Source: Shimia litoralis (GTDB taxonomy: Bacteria > Pseudomonadota > Alphaproteobacteria > Rhodobacterales > Rhodobacteraceae). Taken from it: 64,000 nucleotides of DNA. The notes beneath the pieces were generated by a model. That model saw only the letters and a program-made list of their open reading frames with translations. It searched no databases and was not told the origin of the DNA. Both the position numbers and the translations under genes were made by a program. The DNA is taken from NCBI RefSeq assembly GCF_005518135.1, contig NZ_SULI01000006.1:98396-162395 (forward strand). Reading direction: 5' to 3'. Positions 1-8,522 of the stretch are shown piece by piece. The stretch's first letter is position 1. Every line of letters starts with the position of its first letter.

Positions 1-409
1 TTCCGGTCTTGTCGTGCAAGCGTTGCGTCGCAGCCTCGGCGGCTTGCCACATCGCAGGAAATGTATCGCGAAGTCGCCCGCCCTCAAAGGCCGGATCAAT
101 GATCCGGCGCTGTTGCTTCCAGACCTCGCCATTTGTCAGAAACACGCAGTCGCCCAACAATGGGCGCAGGCCCTCGCTGATCCGGCTGGATTTTGGGAAA
201 TCATCGGGCCGATCCTTGAGCACGGTTTTCACAAGGTCCGGTTGGTTCACCATATAAGAGCGGAAAAACGGCGTGCGAAACTCGGCCATCCACGCCCGAT
301 ACAAGCGCGCAGGCTGGGCCGACAGAATATCTTGTCGAAACAGCTTCACATATCGCAGCAAGGACACCTTGTCTGGGCGGGCTGCTGGTTTCGGGGGCAC
401 ACGAGTCAT
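1..409 (-). CDS. Cytochrome P450, N-terminal part (runs off left edge)
   Basis: First 136 residues of a bacterial cytochrome P450. The C-terminal part with the heme-thiolate Cys lies outside the window. The N-terminus is hydrophilic with no membrane anchor, as in soluble bacterial P450s that use ferredoxin partners. Residues 97-102 read WKQQRR, matching the C-helix Trp-x-x-x-Arg that contacts a heme propionate, followed by the usual 'DPAF' segment at 105-108. The start ATG (407-409) overlaps the TGA of the upstream hydrolase gene as ATGA, so the two are probably translated together. Substrate cannot be told from this part; the hydrolase partner hints at an ester or lipid-like substrate (inference). 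Confidence 0.8.
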   Translation of the reverse strand, partial: MTRVPPKPAARPDKVSLLRYVKLFRQDILSAQPARLYRAWMAEFRTPFFRSYMVNQPDLVKTVLKDRPDDFPKSSRISEGLRPLLGDCVFLTNGEVWKQQRRIIDPAFEGGRLRDTFPAMWQAAEAATQRLHDKTG

Positions 410-1617
410 ACAGCAGTATCCGTAAATTTATTCACCGGCGTTTCGATCCGTGACTTGGATGGAGCCCGATTTTCATAACGATCCCCCAATGTCAGTGATC
501 CCGCAGTGATGCGAAAGTAATCATACTCCCCAACCTGATCAAAGGCACACAGGTATTGAAAATGCAGTCTAAAGAACCGCCAGCGCAGCTCTTTCCACCG
601 TTCTGGGCTTAGGGTTTGGGTAAACGCCGCAGACAGAACCAATGGCCATTTTTTCTGTGCCGGAGCGACACCGGACACACACACCGGATCACAAAGCGCA
701 AAGGCACAGCCGTCTCCCGGGGCGGTCACATCCACCCATGTCAGATCATCACACGCGCTGAGAAACTTCAAATCTGCACGAAGCCGTTGCGCATCCGGCA
801 AAAACGACACCATGGGCACGACTTGACCAAGCGATAGGAAGCTTAGGCGTGGTCCGTCGCTGGCGACCTGCCCCGACCGGATCAGATCGGCAAGAATAGA
901 CACCGCCAAATGGGCACCCGATGAATGCCCGACAACCAGAACTTCGTCTGTATCGTCCTGTAAGGCTTGGGAAATGCTGCTGGCAAATTCGGTCATGCGG
1001 GCTTCTAATGACGGTGGGTTTGCACCGCGCGACGCCGCAGAATACGCGTAATCATGCATCAGGTAATAGGCGAAAAATTTGCCGTCGTGTTTGCGAAACC
1101 ATCCCAACAAGAACGGCACAATGCCCAGCCCCGCAATTGCTGTCCACGCGGGCAACACCATCGCGAGCAATGCTCCCAACCCATATGCGGCAAGTAATGA
1201 AACCACCAATTGCAGCAGCAGGAATAACACCGGATACAGCGCGGCAATCACGGGACCTTTGCGCAGCTTCATCAACCGCCACAACGCGCCAGTGCTGATA
1301 TAGACCCACGCCGTGCGCACAAGTTGGCCATAGGTTGCAAATATCCGCTGATCCATGCTGTCGCGCACAATATCCGACCACACCAAAACCTCGAAATCGG
1401 CATGGGTTTCGACACCATCAATTCGTCCAGCAACGTGCCAACCATAGGCCCCGCCTGAGGGTTTTGCCGACAGATCAATGTCGTAGCCCGAAATCTTGGC
1501 CTGTGTACGGGATTCCTTGCGATACAGTTCTCGGTATCGACGTGGATGAATGGGATCATACCCGGGAATATAGAAAACCCGACGGCGGGTGACCAAGTTG
1601 TCCACGCTCTGGCTCAT
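406..1617 (-). CDS. Membrane-anchored alpha/beta-hydrolase-like protein
   Basis: 403-residue protein with a GHSSG nucleophile elbow at residues 230-234 (Ser as candidate nucleophile), preceded by a beta-strand-like VLVVGHSSG context typical of alpha/beta hydrolases. Two adjacent hydrophobic segments at about 121-145 and 148-172 suggest a membrane hairpin dividing a cytosolic N-terminal part from the hydrolase part. The stop codon overlaps the start of the P450 gene. Substrate unknown: a lipase/esterase role is a guess from the fold. Acid and His of the triad were not assigned with certainty. Confidence 0.65.
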   Translation of the reverse strand: MSQSVDNLVTRRRVFYIPGYDPIHPRRYRELYRKESRTQAKISGYDIDLSAKPSGGAYGWHVAGRIDGVETHADFEVLVWSDIVRDSMDQRIFATYGQLVRTAWVYISTGALWRLMKLRKGPVIAALYPVLFLLLQLVVSLLAAYGLGALLAMVLPAWTAIAGLGIVPFLLGWFRKHDGKFFAYYLMHDYAYSAASRGANPPSLEARMTEFASSISQALQDDTDEVLVVGHSSGAHLAVSILADLIRSGQVASDGPRLSFLSLGQVVPMVSFLPDAQRLRADLKFLSACDDLTWVDVTAPGDGCAFALCDPVCVSGVAPAQKKWPLVLSAAFTQTLSPERWKELRWRFFRLHFQYLCAFDQVGEYDYFRITAGSLTLGDRYENRAPSKSRIETPVNKFTDTAV

Positions 1618-1725
1618 GCTTTGACCTCAATTCGAGATCAGACTATCCGGCTTTTTTGCGTGACGTAAGACCAAAGCGGTCTGCTGGTTGGCCGCACCTC
1701 AAAATTTCCCGCAAAGGTCGCAGGC

Positions 1726-2496
1726 TTAGCCCAACTCTGCCAACGCAGGGAAGGTTTCCAACAGCCACCAGCTTAGGGTGCTAAAGGCGCCGGTCACCAA
1801 GGCCACGCCGACAACCACCAACAAGATACCCATAATTTTCTCAATCATAGACATATGGCGTTTCAAACGGTTCATGACCCCCATGGCCCGTGACAAGAAC
1901 ATCGCCGACAACAAAAATGGAATACCAAGGCCCAACGCGTACACACCAAGCAAGAGTGTGCCACGTGCGATTGACGCCTCGCCCGCTGCCAGCGACAGGA
2001 TCGCACCCAATTGAGGCCCAATGCAGGGCGTCCAACCAAAGGCAAACGCCAAGCCCAGCACATAAGCCCCAAACGCGGATCCGCCCGCATCACCCGTGTC
2101 CAGTCGCGCCTCGCGATCCAGAAACGGGATCCGGAATACATTCAGGAAATGAAGACCAAAAATGATCACCACCACGCCCGAAATTTTCGAGAAAAGATCC
2201 TGATTTTTCAGAAAAAATGCCCCAAACGCAGAGGCTGTGAACCCAAGGAACAAAAAGACCGTCGACAACCCCATCACAAAGAACAAGGCGGCCACTGTCG
2301 CCCGACGCCGCCCAGCGGCCTGGTCCGACATATCAGACATCGACACCCCGCTCATATATGCAAGATATGGCGGTACAATCGGAAGCACACAGGGGCTGAG
2401 GAAAGAGACAATCCCAGCCACGAGCGCGACGAGCATGGCAGGCAACAAACCTGCGTCGATGATTTCGATTCCAAACATGAGTCCCACATAATCCAT
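1726..2496 (-). CDS. ccdA: Cytochrome c biogenesis protein CcdA (thiol-electron transporter)
   Basis: About 250-256 residues with six predicted membrane segments. CcdA/DsbD-type proteins pass electrons from cytosolic thioredoxin to periplasmic thiol proteins that prepare apocytochromes c for heme. The two conserved membrane Cys are visible in 'SPCVLPIVPPYL' near the N-terminus and 'GWTPCIGPQLG' near residue 165. The reading frame stays open far upstream, but homology starts at the MFGIEII region. I place the start at 2496 (MDYVGLMFG); an ATG at 2478 with GGGAC just upstream is equally possible. Divergent from the tusA-like gene, another thiol-chemistry protein. Confidence 0.88.
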   Translation of the reverse strand: MDYVGLMFGIEIIDAGLLPAMLVALVAGIVSFLSPCVLPIVPPYLAYMSGVSMSDMSDQAAGRRRATVAALFFVMGLSTVFLFLGFTASAFGAFFLKNQDLFSKISGVVVIIFGLHFLNVFRIPFLDREARLDTGDAGGSAFGAYVLGLAFAFGWTPCIGPQLGAILSLAAGEASIARGTLLLGVYALGLGIPFLLSAMFLSRAMGVMNRLKRHMSMIEKIMGILLVVVGVALVTGAFSTLSWWLLETFPALAELG

Positions 2497-2570
2497 CCAT
2501 GCAGCAAGGTCACGCGCTGCAAAGTCACATCTCTGTGGACAGGTCCATAAATCGCGCATATTTGAACAAT

Positions 2571-2795
2571 ATGACTTTGGAAATTGATGCCATCGGCCTG
2601 TTGTGCCCCCTGCCCGTGTTGCGCTTGCGTAAACGACTGCAACCGCTTGCGTCAGGCGAGCGCATTCGCCTGTTGGCAGATGACCCGGCCGCCGTGATTG
2701 ATGTGCCGCATTTTTGCAATGAATCCGGTCATATCCTGATCGATACGCAGGACAACAACGGAGTTCTGGTTTTCGAGGTTGAAAAGTCCGGCTGA
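2571..2795 (+). CDS. tusA: TusA/SirA-family sulfur carrier protein
   Basis: 74-residue protein of the TusA family, which carries persulfide sulfur for tRNA thiolation and other sulfur transfer. The hallmark Cys-Pro-x-Pro is visible as 'LLCPLPVLR' (Cys at about residue 11), with a short beta-alpha-beta-alpha-beta length as expected. The frame is open upstream to 2499, but the family N-terminus begins at MTLEIDA, so ATG 2571 is chosen. Divergent from ccdA across a short spacer. Ends before a bidirectional hairpin terminator shared with rne. Confidence 0.85.
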   Translation: MTLEIDAIGLLCPLPVLRLRKRLQPLASGERIRLLADDPAAVIDVPHFCNESGHILIDTQDNNGVLVFEVEKSG

Positions 2796-2850
2796 TATTC
2801 GAAGCAATTAAGTCGTGCGCTCCAGACAGCAAACCAGACGCCACCCCAAC

Positions 2851-2900
2851 ATGTGAAAAACGCCACAGATTTCTCTGCGGCGTTTTCTATTTTTCACATA
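2851..2900. terminator. Bidirectional terminator between tusA and rne
   Basis: Stem AACGCC-A-CAGA / TCTG-C-GGCGTT with T-runs on both strands, extended by flanking TGTGAAAA/TTTTCACA arms. It lies between two convergent genes and can serve both. Confidence 0.8.
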
Positions 2901-2914
2901 TCGCGGATACGGCG

Positions 2915-5900
2915 TTATCCGCCCATCGACCACCAGCCCTTGCGTTTGGGCTTGGCTGGGGCGGCAGGGGCTGTGGATGCAACGGGCGCAGGGGCTGGAT
3001 CAGGTTGCACAACCTCGGCCTCGACTGGTGCTGCGACAACGTCCTCGACCGGAGCCGGCTCGTCTACAACAACCGGTTTCGCATCGGTTTTTTCAACCGG
3101 AGCATCACTCACTTCTGGTGCGGTTTCAACGGCTTGCGGCGCGGCGCTCACAGTTTCAGCACCATTGACCACAGGTGTTGCATCCTCCGACACATCGCGC
3201 ACTTCAGTGGCAGCTTGCGGTGCCTCGGTCTCTACCGGTTTCGCATCTGACGTCGGCTCTGACGCATCAGAAGTAGCAGAAACATCCGCATCTTGCGTGT
3301 CTTCCGATTTCTTCGCCCGCGACCGATTGCGATTGCGAGAGCGTGAACGACGCGGCTTTTTCTCGGCCTCACCCTCAGAAGCTTGCTCTGGGGCCGCCTC
3401 ATCGGTTGCGGCATTTTCCGACGCGTCGGCTGTGCCCGACTCGGCGGATGCGCCATCTTCAGTGGCAACAACATCCGAATTCTCGCCGCCTGATTTCCGA
3501 CGACGACGACGACGACGGCGTTTTTTCGGCTTATCGTCCTGTTCTTCTTCAGATACAGCGGCCACTGGTGCGGTCTGATCCTGTGCCACATCTTCATCGA
3601 TCTCATCCATTAGGGATGTATCAACAGACACGACCGGCGCGGCAACCTCTGCAACAATGCGTGTCGCGGTTTTAAGTTTTTCAATCGAAAAATCAGGCGA
3701 AACCAACATCGGATCACCTTCAACCCGTACCGAAAGACCATACCGGCCTTCGATCTGGGCAATGTGCTCGCGCTTTTGGTTCATCAAATAGTTGGCAATC
3801 GCAACCGGCGCTTTGACCAGAACTTCGCGCGACCGACGGCGGGTGCCTTCTTCTTCGATCTGACGCAAAATCGATAGCGCCAGATTGTCGTCCGACCGGA
3901 TCAAACCTGTGCCATGGCAATGTGGGCATGGCTGGGTTGTGGCCTCGATCATACCGGGGCGCAACCGCTGGCGGCTCATTTCCATAAGACCAAAGCCCGA
4001 AATCCGGCCCACTTGAATGCGAGCACGATCTGTCTTGAGCTTGTCTTTCATCCGTTTTTCAACGGCGGTGTTGTTCTTGCGTTCATCCATGTCGATGAAA
4101 TCGATCACGATCAAACCAGCCAAGTCACGCAGACGCAATTGGCGCGCAACCTCTTCTGCCGCTTCAAGGTTGGTCTTGAGCGCGGTTTCTTCGATCGAGT
4201 TCTCTTTGGTCGCACGACCAGAGTTCACATCGATGGCCACAAGCGCTTCGGTCACACCAATCACGATATAGCCGCCCGACTTGAGCTGAACAGTCGGGTT
4301 GAACATCGAAGACAAATAGCTTTCGACCTGATAGCGCGCGAACAGAGGCAAAGACTCTTCGTATTTCTTCACGTTCTTTGCGTGTGACGGCATAATCATC
4401 TTCATAAAGTCTTTGGCAATGCGGTATCCCCGCTCGCCTTCCACAAAGACTTCGTCGATTTCGCGGTTGTACAAATCGCGGATCGAGCGTTTGATCAGAT
4501 CGCCTTCTTCATAGATCTTAGAAGGGGCAATTGACTTTAGTGTCAACTCGCGGATTTGCTCCCAAAGGCGCTGCAGATATTCATAGTCGCGCTTGATTTC
4601 AGCTTTGGTCCGTTTTGCTCCGGCGGTGCGCACGATCAGACCTGCGCCTTGTGGCACATCAATCTCGGCAGCAATTTCCTTGAGCTTTTTGCGGTCAACT
4701 GCGTTGGTGATTTTGCGAGAAATCCCACCACCGCGCGCGGTGTTCGGCATCAACACGCAATACCGTCCCGCCAACGACAGATAGGTCGTAAGGGCGGCGC
4801 CTTTGTTGCCACGTTCTTCTTTGACAACCTGAACCAAAAGAATTTGGCGGACCTTAATCACTTCTTGAATTTTGTAGCGACGTGGGCGCGGCTTGCGTGG
4901 CGGGCGAATGTCTTCGCTGTCATCTTCATCCGCTACGGACTCAATGCTGGCGTCCTTGGCGGTTGCGTCCGAGCCTTTGGCGGGCGCGTCGTCGTCATCC
5001 GCATCTGCAGCATCGGCTTGAACGCCCGCATCCTCGTCGGAATCAACAGTGTCTTCTTTAGCGTCGCTCGCAGGCGTGGCCGTCTCGACAGGTTCTGCGG
5101 CAACGATCTCGGGTGCCACAACAGGTTCAGCGGTGACTGCATCTTCCTGCACGGCAGCATCAGACGCTTTGGTCTCGGTGTCTTCACCTGTTTTGGGGTC
5201 GCGTGACACAACGGCGTCTTCACCGTCGGTGTCGGCAGCCATGTATTTGTCGCCGCCGTCTTTTGGTGTCTCGTCAGACGTGTCTTGCGATGTTGCAGCA
5301 TCAGCGTCACCTGCATCAACCGCCACAACGGCCTCATCGACTTCCGCCTGCGCTTCAACAGCGTCTACGGGCGCGTCTGCCTCTGCGACATCTGCCGCAA
5401 CGGGCTCTTCGTCTGCGACGACGTCAACCGCTTTGACCTCTTCTGCAACATCCTTGTCGATATCGGACGCTTCAGATTTCGGGCTTTCTTCGGGCTCTTG
5501 AACTGGTGTCTCATGCACCAATTCCATCGGCGACAAGCCTTCGGTGGTGTCATCCCCAAGATCAATTGTTTCCATACCATCGATCTGGGTCACATCTGTT
5601 GCTGTGTCAGTAGATGGAGCTTGATCAGCGGCGGCCTCTTCAACAACAGGCGCCTCTTTGGCTTTGCCACGCGAGCGAGAGCGTGCACGACGTGGCTTGG
5701 ATTTGGGTTTTTCCTCGTCTTCGTCACGCGCTTTCAGGCTTTCGGCATAAGCGCGCTCTTCCTCAAGCAGCGCCTCACGGTCAGCCACTGGAATCTGGTA
5801 ATAATCCGGATGAATCTCGGAAAATGCGAGAAACCCATGACGATTTCCACCATAGTCGACAAACGCCGCCTGAAGTGAGGGTTCAACCCGTGTGACCTTA

Positions 5901-6034
5901 GCAAGGTATATATTGCCAGCAAGCTGGCGTTTGTTTTCGGATTCAAAGTCGAATTCCTCAACTTTGTTTCCGTCGACCACTACGACGCGGGTTTCTTCCG
6001 CGTGGGTGGCATCGATAAGCATTTTCTTAGGCAT
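2915..6034 (-). CDS. rne: Ribonuclease E
   Basis: 1039-residue RNase E, the endonuclease for mRNA decay and rRNA/tRNA processing. The S1 RNA-binding domain starts near residue 36 and is interrupted at about 101-385 by an Asp/Glu/Ala/Val-rich insert; it resumes at 'YKIQEVIKVRQILL'. The DNase I-like catalytic region shows Asp602 (AIDVNSG) and Asp645 (VIDFIDM), equivalents of E. coli D303/D346. The Zn-link is CPHC at 703-706. The tail is basic (KKRRRRRRRRK) then acidic, ending in KRKGWW. The frame extends to a GTG at 6049, but ATG 6034 (MPKKMLIDATH) matches the family. A leader of about 450 nt precedes it. Confidence 0.96.
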   Translation of the reverse strand: MPKKMLIDATHAEETRVVVVDGNKVEEFDFESENKRQLAGNIYLAKVTRVEPSLQAAFVDYGGNRHGFLAFSEIHPDYYQIPVADREALLEEERAYAESLKARDEDEEKPKSKPRRARSRSRGKAKEAPVVEEAAADQAPSTDTATDVTQIDGMETIDLGDDTTEGLSPMELVHETPVQEPEESPKSEASDIDKDVAEEVKAVDVVADEEPVAADVAEADAPVDAVEAQAEVDEAVVAVDAGDADAATSQDTSDETPKDGGDKYMAADTDGEDAVVSRDPKTGEDTETKASDAAVQEDAVTAEPVVAPEIVAAEPVETATPASDAKEDTVDSDEDAGVQADAADADDDDAPAKGSDATAKDASIESVADEDDSEDIRPPRKPRPRRYKIQEVIKVRQILLVQVVKEERGNKGAALTTYLSLAGRYCVLMPNTARGGGISRKITNAVDRKKLKEIAAEIDVPQGAGLIVRTAGAKRTKAEIKRDYEYLQRLWEQIRELTLKSIAPSKIYEEGDLIKRSIRDLYNREIDEVFVEGERGYRIAKDFMKMIMPSHAKNVKKYEESLPLFARYQVESYLSSMFNPTVQLKSGGYIVIGVTEALVAIDVNSGRATKENSIEETALKTNLEAAEEVARQLRLRDLAGLIVIDFIDMDERKNNTAVEKRMKDKLKTDRARIQVGRISGFGLMEMSRQRLRPGMIEATTQPCPHCHGTGLIRSDDNLALSILRQIEEEGTRRRSREVLVKAPVAIANYLMNQKREHIAQIEGRYGLSVRVEGDPMLVSPDFSIEKLKTATRIVAEVAAPVVSVDTSLMDEIDEDVAQDQTAPVAAVSEEEQDDKPKKRRRRRRRRKSGGENSDVVATEDGASAESGTADASENAATDEAAPEQASEGEAEKKPRRSRSRNRNRSRAKKSEDTQDADVSATSDASEPTSDAKPVETEAPQAATEVRDVSEDATPVVNGAETVSAAPQAVETAPEVSDAPVEKTDAKPVVVDEPAPVEDVVAAPVEAEVVQPDPAPAPVASTAPAAPAKPKRKGWWSMGG

Positions 6035-6485
6035 GTTGTCCGTTTGCACCCGCGCAATCGCCTCCGTCCTGGCGGACCGTGGCGAAGGGGTTGCGGGGGG
6101 TGTCTTGTCAAGGCGAAGCTAGGCGCGCGACCAAGGGGGCCGCATGCGGCCTCTGCTCGGTGTCTCAATACGTACGCGCGCGTCATCGCGGTTTTTCTCC
6201 GACGCTGTGGGCGTTTTCACATCCCTGCGCCTGTTACAGGCCCGTCGCAGTAGCGGTCCGGGCGTCTCTCTGACCCATTTTCGGGGTCCAATCGGTCTGA
6301 AAGGAAGGTCGGGCTTTGGGCCATCGTACCTCGCCCTTCAGCGAAACTCATTATGATGGTCCAATACGGACCACCGCAGAACTACATAAGACCAGCGTCA
6401 GGCAAATTACAATGACAAAAGCAATCGTGACGACAAACCCTTTGCGTAAAATACACTTTTAGGTGCTTAACAGGTCAAATAGGCC
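6035..6485 (-). promoter_or_regulatory. Long gene-free leader upstream of rne
   Basis: About 450 bases with no convincing gene on either strand; the short frames here lack ribosome sites and coding-like composition. By position it is the promoter and 5' untranslated leader of rne, GC-rich near the gene and more AT-rich beyond 6360. RNase E autoregulates through its leader in E. coli; whether that holds here is inference. It contains one clear dyad at 6357-6373. Confidence 0.5.
6357..6373. repeat. Perfect inverted repeat in the rne leader
   Basis: TGGTCC-AATAC-GGACCA: 6-bp arms, 5-nt loop, no T-run on either side, so not a classic terminator. It may be a protein-binding site or an RNA hairpin in the rne leader. 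Confidence 0.45.
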
Positions 6486-7166
6486 TTAGAACTCTCTCTT
6501 ATAGCTCACGCCAAATTGATCGCGCTGCCCATACGAGTTGTCGATATAAGAGCCAAAAATCCCCAAGCTGTCTCGATCTGTTAATGCATAGGTCAATCCG
6601 GCACCAATACTATATCCGGAATAGTTATTTGATCCGCGCGAGCCCACAAAACCCGTCTTGAATATCCAGTTATCGCTAAGAGACTTCAGGACCAGCGCGC
6701 CAATATACCCACCTTTGCTGGATGTAGAGGCCAACAGGCTGTCGTCCAAGTTCAGGTCGATATCCGCAAGCTGGCCATCGGTATAATTCACCCCGAACGC
6801 AGGAAAAATCTGCCAACCTGCGGGCTGAATGCCAAACGCGCCGAGCGGGACGAAGCTTCCGATCGAATATTGAGTCTGGCGAATGCCACTGGACAGTTCC
6901 TTGCGAGAGGCCGCGACATTTACGATCCCGAAGCCAAACAAATATGATCCGCCAAGCGACCATTCTTTGTTTTCAGTGATCGAGGCGTTGACCTTGGTCA
7001 CAGGCCCAAAGGCCACCGATCCAGACAGAGTCGCAAAATCGGAATACCTCACTCCGAGCTTTGTAATCACTTTCGTTGGATCTTCAGACAGCTTTTGGGG
7101 GGACTCTGCTGACACCGATGCCGGTGCACATAGCAATAGCACCACCGCACTATACGCAAATTTCAT
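6486..7166 (-). CDS. Secreted outer-membrane beta-barrel-like protein, function unknown
   Basis: 226 residues. An N-terminal signal peptide (about 20 residues, ending 'VSAES') is followed by alternating polar/hydrophobic strands rich in Gly, Ser, Tyr and Asn. The C-terminal residue is Phe in '...VSYKREF', the usual signal for beta-barrel insertion by BamA. It resembles small YfaZ/porin-like barrels in style, but I do not recognise a named family. The start ATG has AGGGGA upstream. It lies 15 bp after dctD on the same strand, so it may be the last gene of that transcription unit and possibly a target of DctBD. Confidence 0.6.
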   Translation of the reverse strand: MKFAYSAVVLLLCAPASVSAESPQKLSEDPTKVITKLGVRYSDFATLSGSVAFGPVTKVNASITENKEWSLGGSYLFGFGIVNVAASRKELSSGIRQTQYSIGSFVPLGAFGIQPAGWQIFPAFGVNYTDGQLADIDLNLDDSLLASTSSKGGYIGALVLKSLSDNWIFKTGFVGSRGSNNYSGYSIGAGLTYALTDRDSLGIFGSYIDNSYGQRDQFGVSYKREF

Positions 7167-7181
7167 AGAGTCCCCTTGCCG

Positions 7182-8519
7182 TTAGGTAAGATAGTCTGAA
7201 CGTTGCAGACTATATTTCGCCATCTTTTCATTCAACGTGCGACGCGGCAAGCACAGTTCCTCCATCACGCTGGCAATTGATCCCCGATGACGGCGCATGG
7301 TATTGTCGATCAACATCCGCTCAAAGGCTTCGACGTATTCTTTCAACGGCTTACCTTCTGTGGTCATCACAGGTTGCATTTCGTCGTGGTCATTCATCAA
7401 TAATGAGGCAATGGTCCCTTCCCCACGGCGCGATTGCAACACGGCCCGTTCCACAAGATTGATCAACTGACGCACATTGCCGGGCCAAGGGGCCTGCAGC
7501 AATTGCGCCGCCTCTTGGGCGCTGACTTTGGGGGCATCACAGCCGTATTCATCGGCGAACTGATCACTGAGACGCGTGAACAACGTCAGGATATCTTCGC
7601 CACGTTGACGCAACGGTGGCACCGTCAGTTTGAGCGCCGCCAGGCGGTAGAACAAATCCGAACGCAAGGCATCTTCGCAGGTCCGATCCTGTTCCTGCAT
7701 GTTGGAGATCGCAATAATCCGCGTCTCGGCCGGCGTGCCCTGCTCGTTGATCACATTCAACAGGCGCGCCTGAAGCGTATCGCTCAGCGCTTCGATATCT
7801 TCGAGCACCAAAGTCCCGCCGCGCGCTTCTTCGATGGCAGGCAACTGGCTGTCTTCCGGCTGCATCGGCCCAAACAACCGCTTGGCCAAAGCGTCCTCTT
7901 CAAAGGCGGCACAGCTGACCAGAACAAACTTCTTGCCTGCACGGCTGCCGACAGCATGCAACGCATGGGCCACCAATGTTTTGCCGGTTCCGGTTTCACC
8001 ATCGATCAGAACATGGCCATCCGCCTGCCCCAAATCCAAAATGTCTTCCTTAAGGCGCTCCATCACCGGACTTGAGCCAATCAATTTCTTGATCAACTGT
8101 CCACCGTCGCTCAGTTCACGCCGCAAGGCGCGGCTGTCCAATGTCAAACGCCGCGCTGACGTTGCCTTTTTGGCAAGCTGGCTCATGCGGTCAGGATTGA
8201 ACGGTTTTTCAAGAAAGTCGAACGCACCAACGCGCATGGCCTCAACCGCCATCGGCACATCGCCATGGCCGGTGATCATAATAACAGGCAGGGCACTGTC
8301 CGCCCCCATCAGTTTCTTAAGGAACTGCATGCCATCCATGCCGGGCATTTTGATGTCGGAAATGACAATTCCCGGATATTCTGCGCCCAACGCCTTAAGC
8401 GCGTCTTCGGCGCTGGCAAAGGTTTCCGTGTCATAGCCGGACAACGCGAGCCATTGGCTGATTGATTGACGCATATCCTGTTCGTCATCAACAATCGCGA
8501 TTTTCATACCTTGGGCCAT
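7182..8519 (-). CDS. dctD: DctD-type response regulator without GAFTGA loop
   Basis: 445 residues: receiver (phospho-Asp55, Lys105), AAA+ domain (Walker A GETGTGKT 174-181, R-finger region 'RSDLFYRL'), and Fis-type DNA-binding helix-turn-helix at the C-terminus ('GSIASVMEELCLPRRTLNEKM'). Partner of the DctB kinase just upstream (3-nt gap); in rhizobia the pair senses C4-dicarboxylates. Unusual: the sigma-54-contacting GAFTGA loop is missing ('LFGPMQPEDSQLPAIEEA'), and the Walker B reads LVLEDIE instead of LFLDEI. It therefore probably does not act through sigma-54. No dicarboxylate transporter genes lie nearby. Confidence 0.85.
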   Translation of the reverse strand: MAQGMKIAIVDDEQDMRQSISQWLALSGYDTETFASAEDALKALGAEYPGIVISDIKMPGMDGMQFLKKLMGADSALPVIMITGHGDVPMAVEAMRVGAFDFLEKPFNPDRMSQLAKKATSARRLTLDSRALRRELSDGGQLIKKLIGSSPVMERLKEDILDLGQADGHVLIDGETGTGKTLVAHALHAVGSRAGKKFVLVSCAAFEEDALAKRLFGPMQPEDSQLPAIEEARGGTLVLEDIEALSDTLQARLLNVINEQGTPAETRIIAISNMQEQDRTCEDALRSDLFYRLAALKLTVPPLRQRGEDILTLFTRLSDQFADEYGCDAPKVSAQEAAQLLQAPWPGNVRQLINLVERAVLQSRRGEGTIASLLMNDHDEMQPVMTTEGKPLKEYVEAFERMLIDNTMRRHRGSIASVMEELCLPRRTLNEKMAKYSLQRSDYLT

Positions 8520-8522
8520 TCG

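Noticed and set aside
4880..5731. Repetitive DNA in the rne insert
   Set aside because: Biased codons for Asp/Glu/Ala/Val, not true repeats; no unit recurs.
2853..5878. Long open frames on the plus strand opposite rne (up to ~240 codons)
   Set aside because: They mirror the low-complexity acidic and basic parts of RNase E, lack ribosome sites and do not look like proteins.
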